From NCBI GenBank assembly GCA_947492175.1, contig CANLMQ010000028.1, forward strand, positions 12,561 through 76,560: 64,000 nt of DNA. Reading direction: 5' to 3'. This document shows positions 1-8,346 of this stretch, in pieces (the first letter of the stretch is position 1; each line of letters opens with the position of its first letter). The DNA comes from an uncultured Draconibacterium sp. Its GTDB lineage: Bacteria > Bacteroidota > Bacteroidia > Bacteroidales > Prolixibacteraceae. The notes beneath the pieces were generated by a model. That model did not search any database and was not told the DNA's origin. It was given only the letters and a program-made list of their open reading frames with translations. The translations under genes and the position numbers were made by a program.

Positions 1-35
1 AGATTACTCCAAAAGTCAGTTATAAACTACTTTGA

Positions 36-536
36 TTATAAATTATTCCTGAGAATAGTAATCAAAACAGGAATATCAGCCGTTATTGATTTTGCTGATA
101 TTGTTGCCCCTGAAATGGCAGAAATATCTTTTTTATACTTTAACTCTCCTGAGGAGTATCCAACAAACTGCTCCAACCATTTTTTTGAAGCTATCTCATT
201 ACCATGTTCTGAACGGTATTTAAGTACGCGTACTTTTTCAACTTCAAGATCTAAGTTAACTGCAAGCAAATAATCAAACAACTCGTAGCGTCCTTTTGCC
301 TGTGTTATAACAACATAAAAATCATCTCCTTCCTCGCGTTCACACATATAAACCAAAACATCCTCAGGCTTTTTATTTGTATTGGATATTGCAATTTCGT
401 GTTTTATAGAAATGCTTTTATCCTTGAGAGCAATTTTTGCTATTCTTTCCGCTTGCTGACTGGAATAAAAGTTGTTGCCCCAGCTATTTGTAATAGTTAA
501 GGCAAAAACCAAAAACGTTATAATGTTAAACTTCAT
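36..536 (-). CDS. Exported FMN-binding domain protein
   Basis: The protein has an N-terminal signal peptide (residues 1-20, ending near NSWG) and a C-terminal FMN-binding domain with the motif SGATISAKS. In RnfG, NqrC and NosR relatives the Thr of SGAT carries covalently attached FMN. This suggests an exported flavin-carrying electron-transfer protein, partner unknown. I chose the ATG at 536 (166 aa). The 9-residue upstream extension to 563 falls inside a leader repeat whose other copies end just before the start codon. It lies 95 bp downstream of the porin gene on the same strand, so co-transcription is possible. The domain is clear; the physiological role is not. Confidence 0.8.
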   Translation of the reverse strand: MKFNIITFLVFALTITNSWGNNFYSSQQAERIAKIALKDKSISIKHEIAISNTNKKPEDVLVYMCEREEGDDFYVVITQAKGRYELFDYLLAVNLDLEVEKVRVLKYRSEHGNEIASKKWLEQFVGYSSGELKYKKDISAISGATISAKSITADIPVLITILRNNL

Positions 537-627
537 TCGTTTATAATTGTTTATTTTTTGCAACTCATGTAACTCGCATAATCATACTCCTGTGTAATAG
601 AAGGACTTTTTATTTTGCTCGTTTCAT
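537..627 (-). repeat. Dispersed 5'-leader repeat, copy A
   Basis: Read on the minus strand, this begins ATGAAACGAGC, contains ATGCGAGTT, and ends with AAACAATTATAA just before the start codon of the FMN-binding gene. The same order of blocks occurs at 1835-1931 and 3960-4082, and in part at 36052-36282 and 61197-61333. The first block encodes a start-stop micro-ORF, MKRAK. The element fills nearly the whole space between the porin stop and this gene. Its function is unknown; it could be a 5'-UTR regulatory RNA or a miniature mobile repeat. Confidence 0.55.
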
Positions 628-631
628 CATG

Positions 632-1834
632 TTAAAACCAAATTCCTATTCCCATATTAAATTGTCCGTTTGAATTATCTGCGGCATTACTAAAAAACTG
701 ATAATCGGCCTTTAATACTGCCCCTGAAGTTAACCACCATCCGGCACCAACTGTTACATCAGTGCGGTCGAGAGCTTTGTTAATTGCAAGGCTTCCTTCA
801 GTTTTTGCATGTGTATTATATTTCTCGTAGCGAATAAAAGGAACTAAACGCTGGTCTGTTTCCGCATTGAATAATAAATCGTAGCCTGTTTCAATATACC
901 AGCCAAGCATTTCGCTTCCCATATCTTTTCCGGTAAGCTCATTGTACTCATCGGTGTTCTTGTTATGGGCAAAAGTAAACTGTCCTCTCGCTTCAAAACC
1001 GCCCTTTTTGTAGCGCGCATCAATCCCCAACATTGAAATACCGATTACAGAAGAATCTGCTTTTGCTATACCTGCCTGGTCGTTTTTATCTAAACCATTG
1101 TAAAGTGAAGATTGAGATTTACCATTGTAGGTACTTAATCCTAATTTCAATCCCGGAATTCCATAATAATCGATTTTTGTTGCAAGTGTTGGCGAACTCA
1201 TAAATGATTCCGCTCCTTTCTGACGTCCTTTTCTGTAGCCATCCGTACCACGAAACTTACCACCACCATCGTAACCGTTAAAGCCATTCATTACGTAAAG
1301 TTGATATTTTAACGAAACGTTATCCAAGGTACCGGTAATTCCCATTCCTATTTCGCGCCATGTAGTTGGAATAATTTTACTGTCAAGATTAGGGCGTTCA
1401 ACACCATTGTATGTTGGTGGTTCGTGGTATTCATTAACTATCCCCATTGGAACCAGCATTAAACCTCCGCGAAAATTCAGCCATGGCAGAATCTCATGAT
1501 TTAAAAAAGCTTGTTCTACATAAACTTCTTTTACATGCTCCAATTCAATTTCCGTTACAAAATTTGTTTTTTCACTAAACCTGTATCCAAAAAGCAACAC
1601 CAAACGGTGAATGTCTAATTTTGAATTACTGTACTGATTTTCGTTAATTGGTTTATTAAAATCTATTTGAGCATATCCGCCAATTGACAGTTTAGAATCA
1701 GACTGCAACAAAGTTTCAGCAGCATTTTTCGATGGATTTTCGGGGCTTTGATTATTTTGTGCGTAAACTCCTGATCCAAAAATTAGCAACGCAACCAGAA
1801 TAACAGAACTTTTAATTTTCATTGTGTTTTTCAT
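632..1834 (-). CDS. Outer-membrane beta-barrel porin (OprO/OprP-like)
   Basis: The 400-residue protein has a signal peptide ending GSGVYAQ, followed by alternating amphipathic strands and a C-terminal aromatic residue (MGIGIWF), as expected for an outer-membrane barrel. The blocks GGYAQIDF, LVLLFGYRF and IELEHVKEVYVEQAFL resemble Bacteroidota proteins annotated as phosphate-selective porins O and P. I chose the Met at 1834. The 20 residues upstream of it are leader-repeat sequence rather than a signal peptide. The substrate cannot be told from sequence. The gene sits upstream of the FMN-binding gene, and its own upstream region carries a leader repeat and a perfect 18-bp palindrome. Confidence 0.8.
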   Translation of the reverse strand: MKNTMKIKSSVILVALLIFGSGVYAQNNQSPENPSKNAAETLLQSDSKLSIGGYAQIDFNKPINENQYSNSKLDIHRLVLLFGYRFSEKTNFVTEIELEHVKEVYVEQAFLNHEILPWLNFRGGLMLVPMGIVNEYHEPPTYNGVERPNLDSKIIPTTWREIGMGITGTLDNVSLKYQLYVMNGFNGYDGGGKFRGTDGYRKGRQKGAESFMSSPTLATKIDYYGIPGLKLGLSTYNGKSQSSLYNGLDKNDQAGIAKADSSVIGISMLGIDARYKKGGFEARGQFTFAHNKNTDEYNELTGKDMGSEMLGWYIETGYDLLFNAETDQRLVPFIRYEKYNTHAKTEGSLAINKALDRTDVTVGAGWWLTSGAVLKADYQFFSNAADNSNGQFNMGIGIWF

Positions 1835-1931
1835 CTTATTTAAAATTGTTTGTTTTCTAAAGTATAAGATGGAACTCCCATGTATTCTAATCATCTGCCG
1901 GTGAGTTAAAATATTCTCATGGTCGTTTCAT
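1835..1931 (-). repeat. Dispersed 5'-leader repeat, copy B
   Basis: On the minus strand it begins ATGAAACGACCATGA (micro-ORF MKRP), contains ATGGGAGTTCCATC and ends AGAAAACAAACAATTTTAA directly before the porin start codon. The block order and the AAACAAACAATT ending match copy C at 3960-4082. One base in the first block differs (CGACC for CGAGC). Confidence 0.5.
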
Positions 1932-1974
1932 TATTATTTTGGTGGCGAAATTATTTAGAATCATTCAAAATATT

Positions 1975-1992
1975 ATCCCAACATGTTGGGAT
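1975..1992. promoter_or_regulatory. Perfect 18-bp palindrome, probable operator of the porin gene
   Basis: ATCCCAACATGTTGGGAT is a perfect inverted repeat with no spacer. It lies between the LuxR-type regulator stop (2020) and the porin leader. Just downstream on the minus strand is TATTTTG, a near match to the Bacteroidota -7 box, so the palindrome sits where an upstream or -33-overlapping operator would. The cognate regulator is unknown; the adjacent LuxR-type protein is a candidate only by proximity. Confidence 0.45.
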
Positions 1993-2019
1993 ATTACATA
2001 GGAAAACTATTTCTCCTCT

Positions 2020-2610
2020 TTATAGCAAAGCGTCTTTTGCAATATCCGACTGCGATATTATTTTTTGAATGATGGCATACACAGTAAGACCCGAGATTGA
2101 TTTTATTCCGAGTTTATCTGTAATATTTTTACGGTGAGAAATAACCGTATGGGTGCTAATAAATAGTGTTTCGGCAATGGATTTGTTGGTATGGCCAAGA
2201 GCGATTAATCTTAAAACTTCTTTTTCGCGTAAGGTTAGTTCATCTTCTTCTTTTGGAATGTTATTTATTGAAAAGAACTTTCTTACCCGCTCAATTAATT
2301 CGGTTGTTGGATTATTAACCGAAATTGTAAAATCAAATAACTCATTAACTCCAATGTCGTTTTTTTGTGTTTCCACCCCCACTAATAGAATCCTTCCGGA
2401 TTTGCTTCTTAGTTTTACAAATAAGTCAGGCTCTCCTATTTCAACGGGCAAAACAAAAACCAAATCGGAGTAGTTATTTAAATACTTTTTTTCAATCTGA
2501 GTATAATCGACGCAGGTAAATGTATTTACCCCAAGCTCCTTCTCCAGAATCACAGTTAAACCTTTCCGGATTATTTCTGAAGAATGCGATATGATAACTG
2601 TTTGCGTCAT
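2020..2610 (-). CDS. LuxR/NarL-type regulator with degenerate receiver domain
   Basis: The C-terminal part (about residues 120-185) is a LuxR-type helix-turn-helix, with LTLREKEVLRLIALG followed by NKSIAETLFISTHTV. The N-terminal 115 residues look like a NarL-type receiver, but the acidic pocket is replaced (H9, S10) and the phosphoacceptor position is Leu54 (SDLVFVLP). Phosphorylation by a histidine kinase is therefore unlikely, and another signal or constitutive binding is inferred. It starts 3 bp after the stop of the RIC-like di-iron gene, which suggests one transcript and a possible sensor-regulator pairing. Confidence 0.8.
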   Translation of the reverse strand: MTQTVIISHSSEIIRKGLTVILEKELGVNTFTCVDYTQIEKKYLNNYSDLVFVLPVEIGEPDLFVKLRSKSGRILLVGVETQKNDIGVNELFDFTISVNNPTTELIERVRKFFSINNIPKEEDELTLREKEVLRLIALGHTNKSIAETLFISTHTVISHRKNITDKLGIKSISGLTVYAIIQKIISQSDIAKDALL

Positions 2611-2613
2611 ATC

Positions 2614-3306
2614 TTAAATACTTTCTTCCAGTTGTTTTACCTGCGGAATTAATATGGCATCTTCAATTCGGGCATGGTTTAAAATATCTCTTTCAAATCT
2701 GAAAATTTCAATCAGTAACTCATTACATACAAGTTCATCATAATCAGGACTTATGTATTTAATAATTAAATTTTTCAGGTCATCAATTTCCAAATCAACA
2801 TTTTCGTGCTCTTTCTCAAAGTTTAGTTTCACGTTTCTAGATTCAATTTCAGAAGGCGAGCTAACTAATTTGACAATATAGGGGAAGACCTTTGTTTCTT
2901 CTTCTGCAATGTGTTTTAGGAGTTTCGTTTTATATCGGAGATAAAAATCCTCAATCATTTTCATCTCGTTGTTTTCTTCGTATGTACTTTGTAACAGTTC
3001 GTGCAATAATTTCTCTATTCGCGGCAACGAATAATTGATATAAAATTTATGCGTTCTTTTTAAATAGTCGATAATTAGCAAGGGCGAAAATGAAAGTAAT
3101 CTGCTCTCCGGGAAGAAATCTTTATTTTGAAAGGTATTTACAATAGACAGAAAAAAGTCGGTATTTACCTGGTAATCGGCACAAAGCGCTTCTATAGTTT
3201 TGTTACCAACACCAAGTCGAATGCCAAATCGATGTATAACCGGTAAAAGGTGATAGTTTGAATGAATCAAATCTACCATTTTGTTATTTTTTGTAAATTC
3301 TTTCAT
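2614..3306 (-). CDS. RIC/YtfE-like hemerythrin-type di-iron protein
   Basis: The layout follows YtfE/ScdA: an N-terminal DUF542-like segment (about 10-60) and a hemerythrin-like four-helix domain. A full set of putative iron ligands is visible: H86, H132, E136, H167, H211 and E215, with the two H-x3-E spacings of YtfE. The paired cysteines of the DUF542 CCGG motif are absent (here GIRLGVGN); only C42 and C194 remain. RIC proteins repair or supply iron to Fe-S clusters under nitrosative and oxidative stress. Losing the Cys pair may shift this one towards sensing O2 or NO. It is coupled to the LuxR-type regulator immediately downstream. Confidence 0.75.
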   Translation of the reverse strand: MKEFTKNNKMVDLIHSNYHLLPVIHRFGIRLGVGNKTIEALCADYQVNTDFFLSIVNTFQNKDFFPESRLLSFSPLLIIDYLKRTHKFYINYSLPRIEKLLHELLQSTYEENNEMKMIEDFYLRYKTKLLKHIAEEETKVFPYIVKLVSSPSEIESRNVKLNFEKEHENVDLEIDDLKNLIIKYISPDYDELVCNELLIEIFRFERDILNHARIEDAILIPQVKQLEESI

Positions 3307-3422
3307 TTTTAAAAACTGAAATTCCTGTCTTTGTTTACTTCACAACAAAGTAAAACGTTTTTTGGCTTAGTAATCACAACAACTCTGAGAAAAAACCTAA
3401 CACTTCTTTTTAATCAGATTCT

Positions 3423-3959
3423 TTAATTCATAATCCATTTGAGTATTTTTTCATCATCAGGTTTTACCTTGGGAGCGATAACATCAACCAGCTTTCCATT
3501 TTTATCAATAAGGTATTTCTGAAAGTTCCACATAACTTCAGAATCCATTTTTCCGTTTTTAGCCTTTTGCGTCAACCACTGGTAAAGCGGATGAATATCA
3601 TCGCCTTTTACTGAAATTTTTTCCATCATCGGGAAAGTTACTCCATAATTCCGTTCGCAAAACTCAACAATCTCTTTGTTGCTGCCCGGTTCCTGGTTGG
3701 CAAAATTATTTGTCGGAAATCCAATAATCACAAAATCATCACTACCATAATTCTCATACAACTCCTGCAGTTGCTTATATTGCGGTGTTAAACCACATTT
3801 CGATGCTGTATTCACAACAAGAACTTTCTTGCCTTTTAATTCAGATAATCTAAAGTCGTTTCCCTCAATGTCTTTTACCGTAAAATCATAAAAACTTTGT
3901 TGAGCGGAAACCACCGATATCGTCAAAACCAAAAGAACTAAAACTGATACTATTTTCAT
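3423..3959 (-). CDS. Glutathione peroxidase family protein, exported
   Basis: The signal peptide (1-19, ending VVSAQ) suggests a periplasmic location. Family motifs are present: NTASKCGLTPQY with peroxidatic C55, FPTNNFANQEPG with Q90, and WNFQKYLID with W144 and N145. C101 (FCERNYGVTFP) is the likely resolving Cys, so the enzyme is probably thioredoxin-type rather than glutathione-dependent. It reduces hydrogen peroxide or lipid hydroperoxides. Its length of 178 is normal. A long leader repeat (3960-4082) lies directly before the start codon, linking it to the porin and FMN-binding genes. Confidence 0.93.
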   Translation of the reverse strand: MKIVSVLVLLVLTISVVSAQQSFYDFTVKDIEGNDFRLSELKGKKVLVVNTASKCGLTPQYKQLQELYENYGSDDFVIIGFPTNNFANQEPGSNKEIVEFCERNYGVTFPMMEKISVKGDDIHPLYQWLTQKAKNGKMDSEVMWNFQKYLIDKNGKLVDVIAPKVKPDDEKILKWIMN

Positions 3960-4082
3960 CTGATTATAATTGTTTGTTTTCTATGGAATAAGATGCCTGC
4001 CCGGCTTGCGCGGTCAGACGGGCAACTCGCATGATCTTGAGAAAATACCTATGTGTAATAAATTCTGTCATGCTCGTTTCAT
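3960..4082 (-). repeat. Dispersed 5'-leader repeat, copy C with palindrome insertion
   Basis: On the minus strand it begins ATGAAACGAGCATGA (micro-ORF MKRA), contains ATTACACATAGG and ATCATGCGAGTT, and ends AGAAAACAAACAATTATAA before the peroxidase start codon. Compared with copy B, a GC-rich stretch of about 28 bp is inserted after GCGAGTT. It contains the inverted repeat TGCCCG (3998-4003) and CGGGCA (4019-4024), a REP-like palindrome. Confidence 0.55.
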
Positions 4083-4422
4083 ACTCCACTATTTTGTTTT
4101 TAAATTAACACCAAACTGTAATAAATGTTTGGGAGTACTTTTTGTCTCTGAAACCAGATATATCTGCTTCTTAAATAGTTCGGGCCAGGGTTATAACATG
4201 CCTCTTTCCGAACAGATGTAAACGATAATAAAATGGCTGTTTATTCCGATAAAACGTTAATTTAATTGTAGCGACTCAAAATATTTTTGTGTTAATATTT
4301 AACCATAAACAGAAGAACCACAAAACAACTTAATTTGTACATTGTTCTGAATTTTGATCATTCATTAACAGGAAGTGGAAAAGCATTTTCCCTTGTTAAC
4401 AGGATTTAATTAGATTTAAAGT
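4083..4422. other. Intergenic region between divergent peroxidase and DUF432 genes
   Basis: No convincing gene is seen here; the one long plus-strand ORF (3970-4221) is antisense to the leader and has no family features. The region should hold divergent promoters. On the minus strand TACAGTTTGG is a loose -7-like sequence upstream of the leader. On the plus strand a clear TAnnTTTG box is not visible. Confidence 0.4.
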
Positions 4423-5172
4423 ATGAAGAAAACATTTTCGTGGGGAAAAGTTGACTTGCCTAAAAACTCAAGTCGCGAATTATTTATAAACGATGCCAGG
4501 CTACAAATAAACTCAAACAACGATGTACTTGCGTTTAAGCTGGCCGGGGTAAAAGAGGATATGGAAAAGGTTGAATTAAACCGGGTGGTTGGAAAAGCAA
4601 ACGAAATAACAATTATTCCGGCACTACCCGATCGCACACTGATTTTAAAACCTAAAACAAACTTATCAATTTTACCGGCAACCACATTTAAGTTCTATGT
4701 TTATCTTCCGGCAACTTTTCAGATTTACGCAGGAACAGTAAAACCCGACAACAAAATATTTGAACAAACCATCGAAAATCTGTCTTCAACATGGTTTGGC
4801 GACCCCAACGAAGGAGAATTGTGTTATGCACTTTATACGTCGTTCGACACTTTAATTAATGACGAAAAAAAAGGAACTGAATTTGTGATTTGCCCCGTGG
4901 AAATTACAAACAACTCGAAAGAAACTCTTGAAGTAAAACGACTTGCCGTTCGCTGTGTACATTTAAACATTTATGCAAACAACGAACTAATGATTAGCAA
5001 TAAAGTAAAAATTAAGTACAATGGATTTGATACGCTAAGTGATATTCAGTTTGCCAAAAGTGCAACAACTTCAATTCCAAATCTAAAACAAATTGCTGCG
5101 GCCCGAATCCCCGAAAACAATACCATTTTAAAACGTAGTTTTCAACTTATTCGTCATATTACCCAATACTAA
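4423..5172 (+). CDS. DUF432 domain protein
   Basis: This 249-residue soluble protein has no signal peptide. The opening FSWGKVDLP, the central WFGDPNEGELCYALYT and the segment FVICPVEITNNSKETLEVKRLAVRC match my memory of DUF432, a beta-rich family of unknown function in archaea and bacteria. The next gene, an MscS channel, starts 4 bp after its stop, and DUF432 genes are often found beside MscS genes. A modulator or accessory of the channel is inferred, without direct evidence. Confidence 0.7.
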   Translation: MKKTFSWGKVDLPKNSSRELFINDARLQINSNNDVLAFKLAGVKEDMEKVELNRVVGKANEITIIPALPDRTLILKPKTNLSILPATTFKFYVYLPATFQIYAGTVKPDNKIFEQTIENLSSTWFGDPNEGELCYALYTSFDTLINDEKKGTEFVICPVEITNNSKETLEVKRLAVRCVHLNIYANNELMISNKVKIKYNGFDTLSDIQFAKSATTSIPNLKQIAAARIPENNTILKRSFQLIRHITQY

Positions 5173-5176
5173 TTTT

Positions 5177-6010
5177 ATGGAATTTAATTTATCTGAAATA
5201 CTGCCATCCGATATCGGAGAAAAAGCTGTTAAGGCCATTATAATCGTTGTAATCGGATTGCTGCTTATTCAGCTGCTGGCATTTATTGCTGACAAAATAA
5301 TCAGCAAGGGAAAAAGCAGGCATTTAAAAATGATTATCCGGCGTGTAATCGTTTACACCGGAGTTATTTTTATTGTATTCCTGGTATTTAATATTTTAGG
5401 GATTAAAGCCGGGGCGTTATTCGGAGCAGCCGGTGTTGTAGGTATTGTTTTTGGTATCGCATCGCAAACCAGCATCGGAAATATTGTAAGTGGTATATTT
5501 TTGGTATCAGAACGATCTTTCGAAATTGGCGACCTGGTACGCGTTGGCGATAAGCTTGGTGTGGTTGATTCTGTCGATTTGCTTTCGATAAAACTAAAGA
5601 CGATGGATAATTTGCTGATTCGAATACCCAATCAAACCATTATTACCACCGAACTCATCAATATTACACGTTATCCGATTAGGCGTATGGAAATACTGAT
5701 AAGTGTGGCCTACAAAGAAGATTTGCGAAAAGTAACTCAGGTACTAAACGATGTGCTAGCCAACAACAAGCACTGTTTAGACGAACCGGAGCCACTGATA
5801 CTATTTAAAGAATTTGGCGACAGCGGAATAAATATTCAGTTGGGACTGTGGTTTGAAAAATCAAAATACAGAGATCTTCGTAATTCTATATTTGTCGAAA
5901 TCAAAGAAGCGTTCGACAAGAACAATATCGAAATTCCTTTCCCGCACATCAGTTTATATTCGGGAGAAGACTCAAAACCTTTTAAAATGGAATTAAACAA
6001 GTTGCCTTAG
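5177..6010 (+). CDS. MscS-family mechanosensitive channel
   Basis: The 277-residue protein has two to three N-terminal membrane segments (about 18-38, 58-78 and 85-105), then a beta-domain and an alpha/beta cage. The pore-helix region GAAGVVGIVFGIASQTSIGN and the following SERSFEIGDLVRVGD are typical of MscS TM3 and the beta-domain. MscS channels open under membrane tension to release solutes during hypo-osmotic shock. It forms a two-gene operon with DUF432 and converges on another MscS gene at 6036-6872. The two are homologous but clearly diverged, so this is not a recent tandem duplication. Confidence 0.93.
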   Translation: MEFNLSEILPSDIGEKAVKAIIIVVIGLLLIQLLAFIADKIISKGKSRHLKMIIRRVIVYTGVIFIVFLVFNILGIKAGALFGAAGVVGIVFGIASQTSIGNIVSGIFLVSERSFEIGDLVRVGDKLGVVDSVDLLSIKLKTMDNLLIRIPNQTIITTELINITRYPIRRMEILISVAYKEDLRKVTQVLNDVLANNKHCLDEPEPLILFKEFGDSGINIQLGLWFEKSKYRDLRNSIFVEIKEAFDKNNIEIPFPHISLYSGEDSKPFKMELNKLP

Positions 6011-6026
6011 AATCAACATCCGAACT

Positions 6027-6049
6027 CACACGGTTTTAAGACTCGTGTG
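6027..6049. terminator. Possible bidirectional terminator hairpin
   Basis: CACACG (6027-6032) pairs with CGTGTG (6044-6049) around an 11-nt loop in the 25-bp gap between the two convergent MscS genes. It overlaps the stop codon of the minus-strand gene. The T-tract is weak, so this is tentative. Confidence 0.35.
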
Positions 6050-6872
6050 GATTTACATATACATCTCGTTGCGGGAATGGGATACGTATATTATTATCGA
6101 TAAATGCTTTATTAATTGCATACCGGATATCGCTTTTAATATTTTCGGCTAAAAAGTTTTCGTGGCTCCAGAAAAATACCTGGAAATCCAACGACGACTC
6201 TCCAAAATCTAAAAAACGTACAAACGGTTCAGGTTTTGTCTCTACAAGTTTGTGTTGCTTTGCACACTCATAAAGCAGTTTCGATACCAATTTAACATCT
6301 GAACCATAAGCCACGCCTACTTTTACCGAAAACCGGGTGTACTTATTTATGTGGCTCCAGTTTATTACATTTTCGGTTATAAACCGCGAATTAGGTACCA
6401 CCATAATAATGTTGTCGCGTGTCTCAATTTTCGAAGTACGAAGGTTTATTTCGCGCACTTTTCCAACAGTTCCGTCATTAATTTCTACAATATCGCCCGA
6501 TTTTAAATTGCCTTCGAACAACATGGCAATACCCGATAAGATATCCTGAAAAATTTGTTGCAGTCCCAGTCCAACACCCACCAACAAAGCGGCAGAACCG
6601 GCAAGTATGAATGTTAATTTAATTTCAAGTGCTTCAAATGCAAGTGTAAATGCCAGTAACCAAATCAGGTATTTTAGAATTTTAAACAATGCCTGCCTTC
6701 TGCCTCCTTCGTCCCGATTATGGTGATCAATCTTGCTAAATAAAAGTTTCAGAACTTTTATAATAATAATTGTTACCAGGAATATGATTGCAACCACAAT
6801 CACTTCAAAAACGGTAATGTCGAAGTTATTGGTTTTTAGAAGCTCCTTATTTAGTATTTCCTGTACATCCAT
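6036..6872 (-). CDS. MscS-family mechanosensitive channel
   Basis: This 278-residue MscS homologue has two N-terminal membrane segments and a pore region with LLVGVGLGLQQIFQDILSGI. Next come FEGNLKSGDIVEINDGTVGKV (beta-domain) and a C-terminal cage segment ending in the typical NNIRIPFPQRDVY. The GLGLQQ variant of the pore helix resembles the YbdG/KefA-like subgroup. It is the last gene of the long minus-strand train, 27 bp after the DUF389 gene, and converges with the DUF432-MscS operon. Confidence 0.93.
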   Translation of the reverse strand: MDVQEILNKELLKTNNFDITVFEVIVVAIIFLVTIIIIKVLKLLFSKIDHHNRDEGGRRQALFKILKYLIWLLAFTLAFEALEIKLTFILAGSAALLVGVGLGLQQIFQDILSGIAMLFEGNLKSGDIVEINDGTVGKVREINLRTSKIETRDNIIMVVPNSRFITENVINWSHINKYTRFSVKVGVAYGSDVKLVSKLLYECAKQHKLVETKPEPFVRFLDFGESSLDFQVFFWSHENFLAENIKSDIRYAINKAFIDNNIRIPFPQRDVYVNPHES

Positions 6873-6899
6873 ATTTTCACAATATCTGTTTTATAGTTG

Positions 6900-8336
6900 C
6901 TAATACTCTATCACTTTCAGGTTTGTTAAATTAAGCCGTACTTTTAACCAGTCTTCAATTTTCGAGCGCTTTTCAAGCTTTTCTTTTTCGTGTAATCCGG
7001 CAGTAAAATTCATCAAAAACACAGGAATCGTATCCATTTTAACAATATCGTTTGATGTGTTAACCTGCGTAACTTTTGCAAACGAATACTGTTCTACTTC
7101 GTTAAAATGAAACTTAAGCTCCTGACTTATTTGTCGGTAAGGGATAGTATCTTTTAGGCTTAAATGCAGCAACTTTTCTTCCAACAATTTAATCTTCAAA
7201 TTTTTATCTTGAATTATTTGTTCATTTTTAGTGTAGATGTCTTCCAGTATTTTTAATCGTAAATCGCTGTTAAAATCAACCATTTTCCGCTCAAAATCAA
7301 TATTGTTGTCCGTTTCCTGGTGAACCCGAACAAAAGTTTGCTTTGTAATCGGGAATCGTTTGTTGCCCGCCAAACCATATTTGGCAACCCTGTCCTGCAA
7401 TATTATTTTTTTATCTTGGGTAATGTCGTTTCCAATGTAGTACAAATCAATTGTCGACAAACTATCTGAAAAACTTACTTTTTTACTGATTAGCTCCGAT
7501 CCCTCAAAAATACACTCCTCGTTAATAAAACTTTCGCTTGCTATTGTAAAACGTGTTTCCTGTATTACATTATAAAAAATTACACCGCTGGGTATAATTG
7601 TAATTACCAGGAAAGTGATTAAAACAATACGGTATCTTTTAGCTCTGACCGGATTTAAAAACGAAACCAATGGGAATTTTAAATATTTTACAACTATAAA
7701 AGTTGCCAGACTAATAAAAACCGAGTTGATAAAAAAGAGATAAAACGCACCGAAAAAATAGCTCATTTTTAAGGTCGCCAATCCATATCCGGCGGTACAA
7801 AGTGGTGGCATCAACGCAGTTGCAATAGCCACACCTGGAATTACACTTGACTTTTCCTTACGCGAGCCTGCTACAATTCCTGCAAAACCGCCAAACAGTG
7901 CCACCATTACATCCAATATGGTTGGCTTGGTGCGTGCTAACAATTCAGACTGTTCAATATTAAGCGGAGTTATCAGGAAATACAAAGTTGAAGTAATTAG
8001 CGCAATAGATACAGCAATTCCAAGGTTTTTTACTGAACGAATCAGTGTTTCAAAATCATTGGTTCCAATCGAAAGTCCGATGCCTAAAATGGGGCCCATT
8101 AACGGCGATATTAACATGGCTCCGATTATTACTGCTGTTGAGTTAATATTAAGACCAATAGAAGCAATAAATATTGAAAAAATCAGAATCCACGCAGTTG
8201 GGCCTCTAAATCCGATATCGCGCTTAATACCTTCTACTGTTGCCGGAATATCTGTTCCGTCCTGAATATTTAATATCGAACGTAAAAATCGTCTGATTGC
8301 GAGAATCAGGTACCTCGAATTTGCCTTATTGTCCAT
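6900..8336 (-). CDS. DUF389 (TIGR00341-type) multi-spanning membrane protein
   Basis: The N-terminal half (about 40-260) contains six hydrophobic segments with Gly/Pro-rich motifs: NSTAVIIGAMLISPLMGPI, GFAGIVAGSRKEKSSVIPGV and AIATALMPPLCTAGYG. These are hallmarks of the DUF389 family. The C-terminal 220 residues are soluble and include a coiled-coil-like stretch (about 365-395). The function of DUF389 is unknown; a transporter-like fold is plausible. Here it is wedged between an ATP-grasp fusion gene (10 bp upstream) and an MscS gene (27 bp downstream), which suggests a role in solute or ion homeostasis. Confidence 0.85.
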   Translation of the reverse strand: MDNKANSRYLILAIRRFLRSILNIQDGTDIPATVEGIKRDIGFRGPTAWILIFSIFIASIGLNINSTAVIIGAMLISPLMGPILGIGLSIGTNDFETLIRSVKNLGIAVSIALITSTLYFLITPLNIEQSELLARTKPTILDVMVALFGGFAGIVAGSRKEKSSVIPGVAIATALMPPLCTAGYGLATLKMSYFFGAFYLFFINSVFISLATFIVVKYLKFPLVSFLNPVRAKRYRIVLITFLVITIIPSGVIFYNVIQETRFTIASESFINEECIFEGSELISKKVSFSDSLSTIDLYYIGNDITQDKKIILQDRVAKYGLAGNKRFPITKQTFVRVHQETDNNIDFERKMVDFNSDLRLKILEDIYTKNEQIIQDKNLKIKLLEEKLLHLSLKDTIPYRQISQELKFHFNEVEQYSFAKVTQVNTSNDIVKMDTIPVFLMNFTAGLHEKEKLEKRSKIEDWLKVRLNLTNLKVIEY

Positions 8337-8346
8337 TAACTATTAT

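Noticed and set aside
3970..4221. Plus-strand ORF of 83 aa
   Set aside because: It is antisense to leader copy C, with no family features or ribosome-binding site.
5177..6872. Recent tandem duplication of MscS
   Set aside because: The two convergent MscS proteins share only family motifs and differ in the pore helix (GIASQTS against GLGLQQ), so they are old paralogues.
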